Positions 1-10,112 of a stretch of DNA of 64,000 nt are shown here, piece after piece; positions within the stretch are counted from its first letter, which is position 1, and each line of letters opens with the position of its first letter. A model generated the notes under the pieces. The model did no database searches. It was not told the origin of the DNA and saw only the letters and a list, made by a program, of their open reading frames with translations. Both the position numbers and the translations under genes were made by a program. Source of the stretch: Lycium barbarum (taxonomy: Eukaryota; Streptophyta; Magnoliopsida; Solanales; Solanaceae). The stretch lies in assembly GCF_019175385.1 (NCBI RefSeq), contig NC_083345.1, positions 42,678,098 to 42,742,097 of the forward strand. Direction: 5' to 3'.

Positions 1-315
1 GAAATAGAATCTGGCACAATTTTCTTTGCGTGATTGATTATTCATTGTCATTGAAATTGTTATATGCATCAGATGTGCAAGTATGTACACAATTTTGTTC
101 TGCAATCTACAATGTCTAGATTATTCTCTATTTTTAATTATGAGATATAAAATATATATTTTATTCTACTGGATTCATTAGTAGTAGGATACTTTCTTTA
201 TACTGAATATGTGCATGACACGTACAAGTATTGTACACAATTTTATTAAGCAACCTACAATACTCGTTATCGAAATCATTCTATAATTTGAATTTCTATA
301 CAACTCATCTTTATC

Positions 316-689
316 ATGTCATTCAAGTCATCAGATCCAGATTCTCGCAATTATTTATTCACCCACGAAGTTCCAGCTATAACAAAGTTGATGGTCTGGA
401 CTGTAATCATTATACTAATATATCTACTCTGTTTAATGAAATACAAAAATTGGCCACTAAAAGATGTAGCCAAAGAACGGTTGACTTGTTTCCGCCTGTA
501 CAGTACTTCGTAATAGAAAGCACAGAATTTAGTGAAACTACGAGTCACATATGCCTGTCCGACTTTGAACCAAGCGAGCATGTAAGGATTCTCCCTGCAC
601 ACCACAATGAGTGTATTTCAACTTGGATGAGTCGGGAGATCAAATGCCCGACTTGTCGTCGTGACTACAACCATTCATATTATGGTTGA
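316..689 (+). pseudogene. Broken ATL-type RING-H2 finger gene
   Basis: Two overlapping frames look like one small ATL-family E3 ubiquitin ligase gene split by a frameshift. The frame opened by the ATG at 316 has a hydrophobic stretch at about residues 25-43 (LMVWTVIIILIYLLCLMKY), like the N-terminal membrane anchor of ATL proteins. The second frame, to the stop at 687-689, carries the RING-H2 remainder: ICLSDFE, then VRILP, then ECISTW, then CPTCRRD. ATL proteins are normally intronless, which favours a frameshift over an intron. The RING is not functional as read: the first zinc-binding Cys, three residues before the Cys of ICLSDF, is Ser, and about four residues carrying the central Cys-x-His are missing between LP and ECI. 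A living gene with an intron is less likely. I am fairly sure of the family and sure it is damaged. Confidence 0.7.
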
Positions 690-716
690 TCGACAATTTA
701 GTGTTGTTAATATATA

Positions 717-902
717 CAGTGGCAGAGATAGAATTTTTATTAAGGGGGTTCAAAAATATAAAGAAGTAAGCACAAGAAAAAAGTTAAGGGGGTTCAACAT
801 CTACTATATATACATAAAAAATATTTTAAACCTTGTATATATAGTGTAAGTTTGGGCTAAGGGGGTTCGGAACCCCCTTGGCCCTTACTAGCTCCGCCCC
901 TG
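717..902. mobile_element. hAT-type MITE with perfect 8-bp TSD
   Basis: A 186-bp non-coding element starting CAGTGGCAGAG and ending CTCCGCCCCTG, imperfect terminal inverted repeats of about 15 bp. It is flanked on both sides by AATATATA (709-716 and 903-910), the 8-bp duplication expected of hAT transposons. The interior repeats the motif AAGGGGGTTC near both ends. It resembles a MITE family that is very common in Solanaceae genomes (recognition from memory). It has no coding capacity and would have depended on a hAT transposase elsewhere. Confidence 0.9.
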
Positions 903-910
903 AATATATA

Positions 911-2739
911 CTCTACTATATTATACACACACATATATGTATAAATATATAATTTGCAATGTTACATGGTTGAATATATATTGAAATATATCCTAGAATT
1001 TTGTATTTGTAGTTTCTTTGTATAAAAGAATCATGAAAGTGTTTATTTACCAATTTTATTGACTTTATAGTACGTGCGTGATAGAATTATCCTCATTTAA
1101 GGAGGAGATATAAATAAAGCTAAAATGAAGTGTGACTAAACAAGCAAGACACATAAGCTACTCAAGGGAATGAGTAAACGTGCTGTGATTTCTTGAAATA
1201 GACGAATAGTCTAGTTTCTGCGTATCTGTATAAATGTGTGCCGGCAAGAGAATTATTACTATTTTGGTTACTATTCAATGAGGATGGCTCAATAAAATTG
1301 GTGGTCTAAAGTCAAATCTTAATAAGAGGTCCCAAATACATTAAATAAAACTAGTTTCTGCGTGCATAACACGTGCATCTGGTGCGCCACACGTACTTCC
1401 CGTGTCAATTAGTCAAAATATTTTTAGATCACATATTATTTATTGTTGTTAAACATGTGTATGAGGTATACATCTAAAGTAAAGATAAATTATTACAACA
1501 GATTTAATAGTTAAACTCAAAATTATTGACATTGTTTAAACATGAGACGGTTGTTTTTTGGCATAGTTTGCTGAGCAAAAGAGACTACTACTATGAACTA
1601 TTTTCTATGTTAATTCGATATGTTTTCTTTTAAAACGAGATCTATACACCGAAGTCTGCATTTAGTAATTAACTATTAAAAAATGGGCCCCAAAATTTAG
1701 GGGCCTAAAACAACAATGGGAAAATTTAGGTGGTGGCACACTTATTAAAGATAATTTGCCTGAATAACATTACTTTTGTTTTGTTTTAAAAATAACAGAT
1801 TGTGTTACAAATATAGCATTATTTTAAAAACAAATAAACAGACTCCACAATCAAGGGACTCCACAAATTAAAACGTAAGAAGCTACCGACTAATTCCATT
1901 TTCTCTCTCGTCTTTATTCCCCCAATTCTGATTCTTCAATCATCTATTAACTCCATTATTCACACAAATACATCAATATCTCATATTTTCATTATATATT
2001 ATAATTTATATGTATATACCATGTATTTTCCTAGTATATTTTCTGTGTATATTTACATGTATGATTTAATTTTTTTTTTTTTACTTTAACATATATTCTA
2101 TACATTTATGCCATATTATTTCTGTGTATAATTAGATGTAGGATTTAATAATATTTAACTCATATAACATGTATTATATGCATTATTATACCATGTATAT
2201 ATATCTAATTATCCCCTATTATAATATCGTTTATATATTTATTCTACCCATATATTTAATTATACCATGCATAAATTTATTTCACGTATATATTTGATTA
2301 TACCGTTTATAAATTCATTTCACGCATATTTTAGTTATACCGTGTATAATATACAATGTACATATTTCGTTTGAATCCCACTTAAATACACATTACACGA
2401 TTATTATAGTGTGTTTAAATTATATCATTATCATAAAATTTAAATAACATGTATTGTAATAATTTAACAAATAAATTATATCCCTAACGTGTAAAGCCAC
2501 CATTATTGGAAGAGAGAGAAAGTACCAATAAAATCATAATTTATGACAAAATCATTTTTAGAAGAGAGATTAAAAATAAAAATCAGTTGTTGAGCATTGA
2601 TGATATTGTTTAGCTATAATTTAGGAACTCAATTGCTTGAGGATTTCTGTTTAACGTGATCCAACAAAATCTTAGGGATTTTTATTTGAAAGTTGCTTTA
2701 TGTGTTAATATTTAGTTGTCATGGAATGATAACTAACTA
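911..2739. other. AT-rich non-coding DNA
   Basis: No gene is recognisable on either strand. The region is AT-rich. Around 2255-2345 it holds about two and a half diverged copies of a roughly 37-bp unit (TTATACC-TATAAATT-ATTTCACG). A T-run of about 13 bases lies near 2070. No clear transposon ends were found. Confidence 0.6.
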
Positions 2740-2789
2740 ATTTTTTTAAGCAACCCACTAAAAGGCTTAATGGATTTTATTTATTACTT

Positions 2790-5220
2790 TCTAAATAAGT
2801 TCTTTACAGCACTGATACAAGAAAGGCATGGATTGTAATACACTTCTTATTAATATTTCCTTACCCCCAATTGACAATATCTTACCTTCTATGAATGTAT
2901 TGTTCCCTTCATCTTCTTGATTGATTCAGCATAAAACTCTTTCTTCTTCTTAGAGTGAAAAATGGGACACCCTAGGTAAGTAAAAGGAAGTTGCCTTTTT
3001 TTTTTGAAACTAGTGTTGTCTTCTACAGACTGAATTAGGTCATTCCAAACCTTTGAGTACATATAGAAAGAGCTTTCTCCTTATTAATAAGTTGTCCTGA
3101 AGTTTGCTCATATTGATTCAATATTCCCATACTTGCAATGAATGTGTGTGAGCTGATACAAAGATAATTGTGCCATTAGCATATGCCAAGTGGTTTAAAG
3201 GGTTAGACCACTTAGGCATTCCATACCCAACATAAGCGGTATTATCAAACAAAGAATTCAGAGCCCTTAATAGAACCTCAACTGAAAGAAGGAATAAAGT
3301 AGGGGATAGAGGGTCCCCTTGCTTTACCCCCCTTGTAGACTTGAAAAAACCTGTTGTTTGGCCTTTAAGTAATATAAAGTAACACTTGTTGGAGATTAAC
3401 CTCCCAATTAAGTTTAGAAAGTTCTCTTCAAATCCCATAGATCTCAGCACATGAAATAGATACTTCGAAGACACCTTATCATAAGCTTTAGCCATATCCA
3501 ACTTCACCACTATATTAGCAGGCTTTCCTCTGATTTTAATATCTGAAACAATCTCTTGAGTTAATAGAATATTCTTAAAAATACTTCTCCCCTTCACAAA
3601 GCCTGACTGTTTTGATGAGATCAAAGAAGGTAATATATTTTCCATTCTTCCATGCACAACCCTTGATATGACCTTATTGAAAAAGTTAGACAAACTAATT
3701 GGTCTCATATCTAAAAAGGTCTGAACAAGATGCTTTTTTGGTATGAGAACCAAATTAGTATGAGTTATTGATTTAGAAGTTCAGCACCATCAAAAAAAGA
3801 TAGTACCACAGCATGCACATCATTCCCTACAATCTCCCAACAATTCTAATAAAACAAACCTGTACCCTTCTGGTCCACCTACACTATCTCCACTTAGAGC
3901 AAAAACTGCCTGTTTGACTTCTTCCTTTGAGGGATATGCATACAATGACATATTTTTCTCATAAGAGATCATAGAAGGCACATGTTTTAGAATCTCAAAG
4001 TTATTTGACTCTCCTTCTTGAGAAAATTGGTTCTGGTAAAACCTTACTGATTCTTTTTTTATATTTTCCATATTATCCAACCAGTGTCTATCTCCATCAT
4101 TTATTCTAGCCATATGTAATTTCTTCGTCTTTCCAGTGACATAATTGTGATAGAAGCTGGTGTTTCTATCCCCTTCAGTATACCACTTAAACCCTGATTT
4201 CTGTTTCCAGTATTGTTCTTCAAGGCTTAAGTATTTTGTCATTTAAGCTTGAGCATTTTAAAGAACAATCCTTTTAATAATGTTTGGTTCCTCTTCAAAC
4301 AAAGCTTCCTTCCTCCCTTATAGCTAGTTGCTTGAATATATCTCCACAGGTTTCCTTGCTCCATCTAGCCAAAGCACCCTTTAAGTTTTTTAACTTCTGT
4401 TTGACAGCCATGAATGGAGAATCTACAAAATGAGTGATCCAATTCTGTGTTACCACCTCCTTAAATGTTCCATGTTGAATCCAGAAATCAAGAAACCTAA
4501 ATGGTTTTATACACATGACAACATCTTCTCCATAAGATAAGATCAAGGGGGCATGATCTGATCTTGGTTTAGATAGGTGCTCAACTTCTATTTGTTGAAA
4601 AATATTTTGAAAGGGAATATTCACCACAATTATATCCAGCCTTTTGAAAATACAATCCACTGCTGCCCTGCTATTCCACCAAGTGAATGGGCTTCCTTTA
4701 TAACCCATATCAAATAAACTACAAGAATTGATACAAAAAGCAAAGTCTTCACACTCAGCTAATGTGACAGGAAAACCAACCAATTTTCCTATTCTGATAA
4801 AATAACATGAAATCACCTCCTAACATCCAAGGAAAATCTATGAAATTTTCCAAATGGTATAAGTTATCCCATAATCCCAACCTCCCCCCTTCATTCCATT
4901 TGGCATAGACAAAAAGTAGCATGAATGTCTTTGCCTATATCTTAATGAAACAACTTCAAGGTAATTTGTTGCTCTGTGTCCATTATAATCTGACATTGTA
5001 CTACAGCTTTTGTGAATACCCATATTTTACCATTAGAGTTAGGAAAAGCAGTCTCCATGCCCAATCTTCTTTTATACTTGTGCAAATGTCTATAGTTCTG
5101 AAATGGTTCCATTAGAGCTGCAATAGAACATTTATATTGCCTTTGTAACATGATCAGTCTATGAAAAGCCTGTTGAGTATTAACAGACCTAATATTCCAA
5201 ATTAGAGATTTAATCATCAT
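2790..5220 (-). pseudogene. LINE ORF2 remnant: AP-like endonuclease plus RT
   Basis: ORF2 is broken into at least four frames. About 5220-4942 is the start of the endonuclease (IKSLIWNIRSVN, then AALMEPF, supplying the expected Asn and Glu). About 4816-4295 is its second half (GSPFTWWN, and PRSDHAPLIL with the SDH motif). About 4242-3820 is the linker (GFKWYTEGDRNTSFYH). About 3753-3118 is the reverse transcriptase: RPISLSNFFNKVISRV, GFVKGRSI, KLDMAKAYDKV, GVKQGDPLSPTLFLL, then LAYANGTIIF. That last motif should be A-D-D; both catalytic Asp are lost (Asn-Gly), so the RT is dead even apart from the frameshifts. Broken thumb-region similarity (YLGCPIFHSKKKK, SVLQSMP) continues to about 2790. 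Confidence 0.85.
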
Positions 5221-5487
5221 TTATTCTTTGAAGTTGCTACTCTCTTTGGGTTCACCCTTTTGCGTGGAACTTCCTTCTGTTTTTTTTTTATTTTCTTCCA
5301 CTTTTAGCAATAGCATTTAGGGACAAGTCTGCTTCTGCTGTAATCTTGTGGATGATATTGGAACTGACTACTTTCCCCGTTTCCGCTTCTACTTGCGGAA
5401 TCTATTCACTGGCCTGCTGAATTTTTTCTAGTGTTACTTTGTGTACCCCAATGTCTTGTAGCTGTGCAGTTGGTGATTTTTGGGTTG

Positions 5488-7505
5488 CTAGCTGTTTTTG
5501 ACATGAACATTTGGATCTATTGCTTCTAATTCTACTGGAAATGCATCATCACCATTTCTTAGCAAATCTACTGAATGTACTGTCAAAGCTTGATCATCAG
5601 GTGGTTTGTTTTTAACACCCATATAATCCTTTTCCTTATTTTGCTGTTGTAATCCAATTGAAATGTTTGTTGCTGTGTCACTTAGCCCTGCTTCCTCTGG
5701 AACTTTAGCAGCATCAGACTGCAGTGAATCCTCTAGATCTCTCTCCCCATAATAAGTCTTAGTAGCAACATTAGAACTATCCATCACATGAACTGCTGAC
5801 TCTTGACTATTTACTGCTTCTTCTTCTTCTTCTTCTTCTTCTTCTTCTTCTTCTTCTTCTTCTTCTTCTTCTTCTTCTTCTTCTTCTTCTTCTTCTTCTT
5901 CTTCTTCTTCTTCAGTTTTCTCCTTCTCCTCACATCCGTCTCCACACTTGTTAGCACCTACATCCATCTGCATTTGTGAAGTAACCTCATTATCTGCCTT
6001 TTTCTTATCATTTCCTGCCTGTTTTTGCCCCTTGTGTGTTGTATTTTCTTGTCCCTGAATTTTCCCATTTGATTCTCCAAATGAAGCCTTCATCCATGTC
6101 TTTGAACTCTTTTTTTTAATTGCTTTCTTCTTTTTCCTCCTTTCTTTGTGACTGTTGTTTCTCTTTGTCTGCTGCTGCATTTTCTCCTGTCTGCTCTTTC
6201 ACCTCACTCTTTGTATATTTATCATTCAATAGCTCAATATTCACCTCTTCAGCTTGTTTCTCCACTAGTTGTTTATCAATATGTTGATATTTGTCTTCTT
6301 CTCCCGCTACTTCCTCTATTGATTGCTCTTGCTCTTCCAATGCAGCAAACTTGTTACTTATTTACACTGGATTATCAACTTTTGCTACCTGCTGTCCTTC
6401 TTCTTCTCTCCTGATCTGATTCTCTGCAGCCTTATGCCCTCTATTATTCTAAACAGGATTCCAGGTTCCATGATTTCCCAAAACTCTTCCACTAGATAGA
6501 ATTCTAGTAGAGTTATGATAACCCCTGTGCCCAATATTCTCCACCTTCTTGTTTTTACCTTCTTCCTTTCCCCTTTGCTTTTCCTTTTCATATGTTTTAT
6601 CCTATTTATCACTCACTGGTACTTCCTTACTTTGCTTTTGATGTTCATCTACTTTCCCCTCCATGTTGTGTGCGTGTATATCTTTGTTTTGTTTCTTCTT
6701 GCTTGTAGTATTGCTACATTCTTCTTTGCCCTTTTCCATTTCTTCCTTAACTTGAGCCAGTGCTGGATTAATAACTCTACATTCATACTCATTATGAACC
6801 TGCAATCTATATTCTCTACAGTATTTGGGAAGGTAATCATAATGAATCATTACATTTATTGTCCTTATATCTCTTGTACTTTCATTTTCAATATCCATCT
6901 TGAAGAGTTGGGTAGATCTGTTAGTAAATCCACTAAACTTTGACCCTTGCACAACTAGGTATTGTTTTATTGATTGTTTCCATATCCAAATGTAATGGTA
7001 TTCCTGCTATTGAAGCAATTGAGAACAGGGATTCCTTCACAGAAATAAGCGGACAGTATATTTAGGAAAGAAACCCATGCCATTTCTTTATAGTCTCCTT
7101 ATCAATTTTGAACTTAGAAGCATATATGAGAGGCCTCATTTGGTATGAGTATCCTTCCTTATCACTTATATAATATGCATGTTTTGAAGTCAGATTCACA
7201 AAGTCGTCTAATAAGGATGATCTAATTAGTACATGTCGACTTCTGAAAAATCCAACTTTGCGTCCTCCTTTCATTCCACATTGTGTAGGGATCAAATTGC
7301 GAAGTTGCTCAATATCTGGAATTCCATAGGAGAATTTACCCACAACTGCATATTGTAAATTCTCAATGGTATTCATACGAGCCACCTCTTTCTCAGTCCA
7401 TTTTAGATATGGTACTCCTTGAAGAAAAAAAATCTTCTTAATTGGAATTAGAGTCACTGCTTGTTTCTTCCTCTGATTGATATCATTCAAAATTGCCGGA
7501 TTCAA
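5488..7505 (-). pseudogene. LINE ORF1 remnant (DUF4283, zinc knuckle, acidic tail)
   Basis: Reading from 7505 downward, the first 147-codon segment matches the DUF4283 domain common in ORF1 of plant LINEs (motifs YAVVGKFSYG, IPDIEQLRNLIP, HVLIRSSLLDDFV). The next segment, about 6952-6602, holds what was a zinc knuckle, with LPKYCREYRLQVHNEYEC where the family has CxxC...H...C; one Cys of the first pair is Tyr. After further frame breaks comes a Lys/Glu-rich region ending in a run of about 32 Glu encoded by a trinucleotide repeat. ORF1 proteins bind the LINE RNA in the retrotransposition particle; this copy cannot make one. Frames shift near 7060, 6600, 6340 and 6150. Confidence 0.8.
5818..5913. 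repeat. (TTC)32 microsatellite inside LINE ORF1
   Basis: Ninety-six bases of uninterrupted TTC (GAA on the minus strand). In the minus-strand LINE ORF1 frame it encodes poly-glutamate between KTEE and AVNSQE. It was probably expanded from a Glu-rich stretch already present in ORF1. Confidence 0.97.
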
Positions 7506-7740
7506 TAGATCAGCAGATGTTACTTTGTTCTCGCTTGGTTATGTGATTACTCCTTCTGTCCTAGTAAAGTTTTCCCCCCCTTAATTTTCCTTAGTGACTT
7601 GTGTATTGAGCCAGTCATGCTATTGAATAAAGTTAATTCTTTACTTATCAAAATGAAAAGGATCATTAGGGATTTTCTTAGTATGGTAATCTTTGCATTT
7701 AGTTTAAAAATCTGTTGGGAGTACTATTATTATAGCACTT

Positions 7741-7745
7741 AATGG
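7741..7745. other. Target duplication AATGG, left copy of solo LTR H
   Basis: AATGG lies directly before the TGTCACGACCC end at 7746. The same five bases at 23831-23835 directly follow the GGGTCGTTACA end at 23830. A perfect 5-bp duplication around a single LTR marks a solo LTR whose two ends are now about 16 kb apart. Confidence 0.85.
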
Positions 7746-10112
7746 TGTCACGACCCAATTCGTGAATTGTGATGGCACCTACACTTTCCCTCCCAGGTAG
7801 GCGAACCATTCCTAAATCATTTATAAGAATTATGCGGAAATAAACAATGATTTAACTAACAAATTCAAATTATATGAATGATAAGTACGAAACTAAGAAT
7901 AACCCCAAAATCTAGTCTGGACTAGTACAAGAGCCACTATTACATAGATACAAGTCTAATAGAAAATACAAATCTCAAATTCCAATACTATCTCAAGAAT
8001 ACAAAGTAGACAGTTAAATACAAAAAGAGTCTCTGAATGCGGATCTAGCCCAAAAGCTCACCCTGGAATCTCTACCGAGTAGACTCAGATCACCCTAGAG
8101 GACGGGAACTGGAACTAGTAACATAATCTACACTCAAAGAGAAGTACAACAAGAGTAGCATCAGTACATAACATACTTTACACTCAGAGAGGAGTACAAC
8201 AAGAGTAGCATCAGTACAAACAACAAGTATTGAGTAAATATCATAGGCCGACTAAGATTAGTACATGCATATAAGCATAAAATCAACATAAATAAGTAAA
8301 TAGGCACATAATACCCAAACCAAGGTCATAGAATATCCCATAATCGAATCACAACCTAAGATGAAACTTCTAAAACACAAGTCTGTCGAGTCTCAGTATC
8401 TCAAACGATAATCAGAAAACCAAGTTCAGATGTGCCTTATATACATATATTGTATGCAAGATGAGTAATCAAATATGGTTCAAGGCTAGAACCCCAATAT
8501 AAATCAGCAGCTCAAAAGTAAGCATGATAAATCAATGAAATCAAATGCTAATGAAAGTACAAGTCACAATGCCATAAGCCATATCAGGACTTAGATAAAT
8601 CAGCTCAACCATGAAATGAATCATACAAACCATCTTAATCAACATAAAGAGTCTATGACACCCTTTATTTCTAAATATAACAAGTACACCTCACAACAAA
8701 GTCTTGTGCCATTAAAGTGCTCCATTTACTCATGTATCATCATCAGTACCAAGTGCATGATATCATCATAATTATACAATATGATTCGGGCCTAATCTCA
8801 TTATCCTTCCTTTCTCTAATGATAAATGACACCACAAGAGAGAAATGAGTGCAACCTGTATCACAACACATCAATTAAGGAAACAAGCCACAATCAACCA
8901 ACCTAATAGAATATCATCCCAAATCACCACAGTATGAATATAAATACACCATCACAATGAGTAAATAATTGCGACAAGCCCACATAGTCAGAAGTCATAC
9001 ATACCTAGGTAAGATCCAACCAGACATCATGTCCAAAGACCTAATCATACTTCCTCCTGTCAATTCTACACAATATATATGTTTCACTAATTAAAGTCTA
9101 ACTAAGGTAAGTCGTAACCTACCTCGAATGCAGAACAGGATCCACAAACTACCCCAGACGAGCCTTCTATTTTTGAAGCACCTCAGAATGATGGTAGTCT
9201 AGTAAATAACATCGTAAGTAAGTAAATGACCCTGACAACCAACTAATCGAACGAGAAATCAATTCGGTAAAAGTTACTCAAAATACCCCTAGTTAGTCAC
9301 GAGTTCAAAATGGGAAATTAAGAGTGAAATTACTTACCCATAGTCTCAACAATCATAATCCTTAAATTAATGGGTTTCCAATCACATTAGACCCTTCAAT
9401 TTCATCAATTAGTCAAAACCCCCAATTTAGGTGAAACCTAAGTCCCATACTTAGATTCTTGGACTATCAAGCAATTCAACCCTAGAATATATTAATCAAC
9501 ACTTCTAGATGATATAAACAGTAAGTTAATCAACCATAATTAATTTTTACTAAGGGTTTCATGATTAGAAGCTTAGGTCTCATCACCCACCATTTTAGGA
9601 CCTTAAACCACTATGGAAAATCAAAGAAGAAAGGTAAATAAGCAAGATAATGGATTGGAACTTACCACAAAAGATGATTCCACCAATTTTATTCAATATT
9701 TGACTCCCCAAGTTCTTAGAAATAAGTTTTTGGTGAATGGGACTTAAGACTCGAAAATTAGAGTTGGCAAGCGCGCTATAGTTGGAAGACTACAGCTGTA
9801 GCGGATGCCCCAAAACTTCCAGAGTCCCGCACCAGTAGACCAGGCCACGCTATCGCGGGTTCGCTGTGGCTCACTAGTCCTCACCACAGCCAGTACCAAA
9901 CACCAGATGTTTTTTTAGTTGTTTCCATTAATTCTTCCCAATACCCAAGATTCATCCGAGACCTTCCAGAAACAAACCAAAAATACGGACAAACTCAAAA
10001 ACCTTCTACAAACCAACCCATGGCCTCAGATTTTCCAACGGAATTATAATTTACCAAGTCAACCCCCAAAAATATTAAATCAAGTTTCTAACCAAGTACC
10101 CAAAACGCAACT
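7746..10112 (-). mobile_element. Solo LTR H, 3' part (minus), interrupted by element A
   Basis: A gypsy LTR on the minus strand. Its 3' terminus is TGTCACGACCC at 7746 as read on plus. It runs up to 10112, where element A interrupts it, and resumes at about 23593 to end at 23830. Read on minus it has the same order as the other chromovirus LTRs here: GC-rich box cluster (plus coordinates about 9765-9870, including CCGCTACAGC and CGCTATAGC-like motifs), AT-rich middle, and a conserved terminal segment. Together the two pieces are about 2.6 kb. There is no internal region or second LTR, and AATGG flanks both outer ends, so it is a recombination-derived solo LTR. I see no coding sequence in it. 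Confidence 0.85.

Larger units (their letters stand above)
2740..7740 (-). mobile_element. Degenerate plant L1-type LINE
   Basis: A long non-LTR retrotransposon on the minus strand, with ORF1 remnants at about 5488-7505 and ORF2 (endonuclease then reverse transcriptase) at about 2790-5220. Similarity to the LINE RT C-terminal region continues in broken frames to about 2790 and then stops at a short A-run (T on the plus strand) near 2738-2746. The usual downstream RNase H region is absent, so the copy is 3'-truncated or the end has decayed. No target duplications were found, so both outer boundaries are approximate. Many frame breaks and a destroyed RT active site show an old, immobile copy. 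Confidence 0.85.

Noticed and set aside
2790..7505. LINE as a still active element
   Set aside because: RT active-site Asp pair replaced by Asn-Gly, more than six frame breaks, and damaged ORF1 zinc knuckle.
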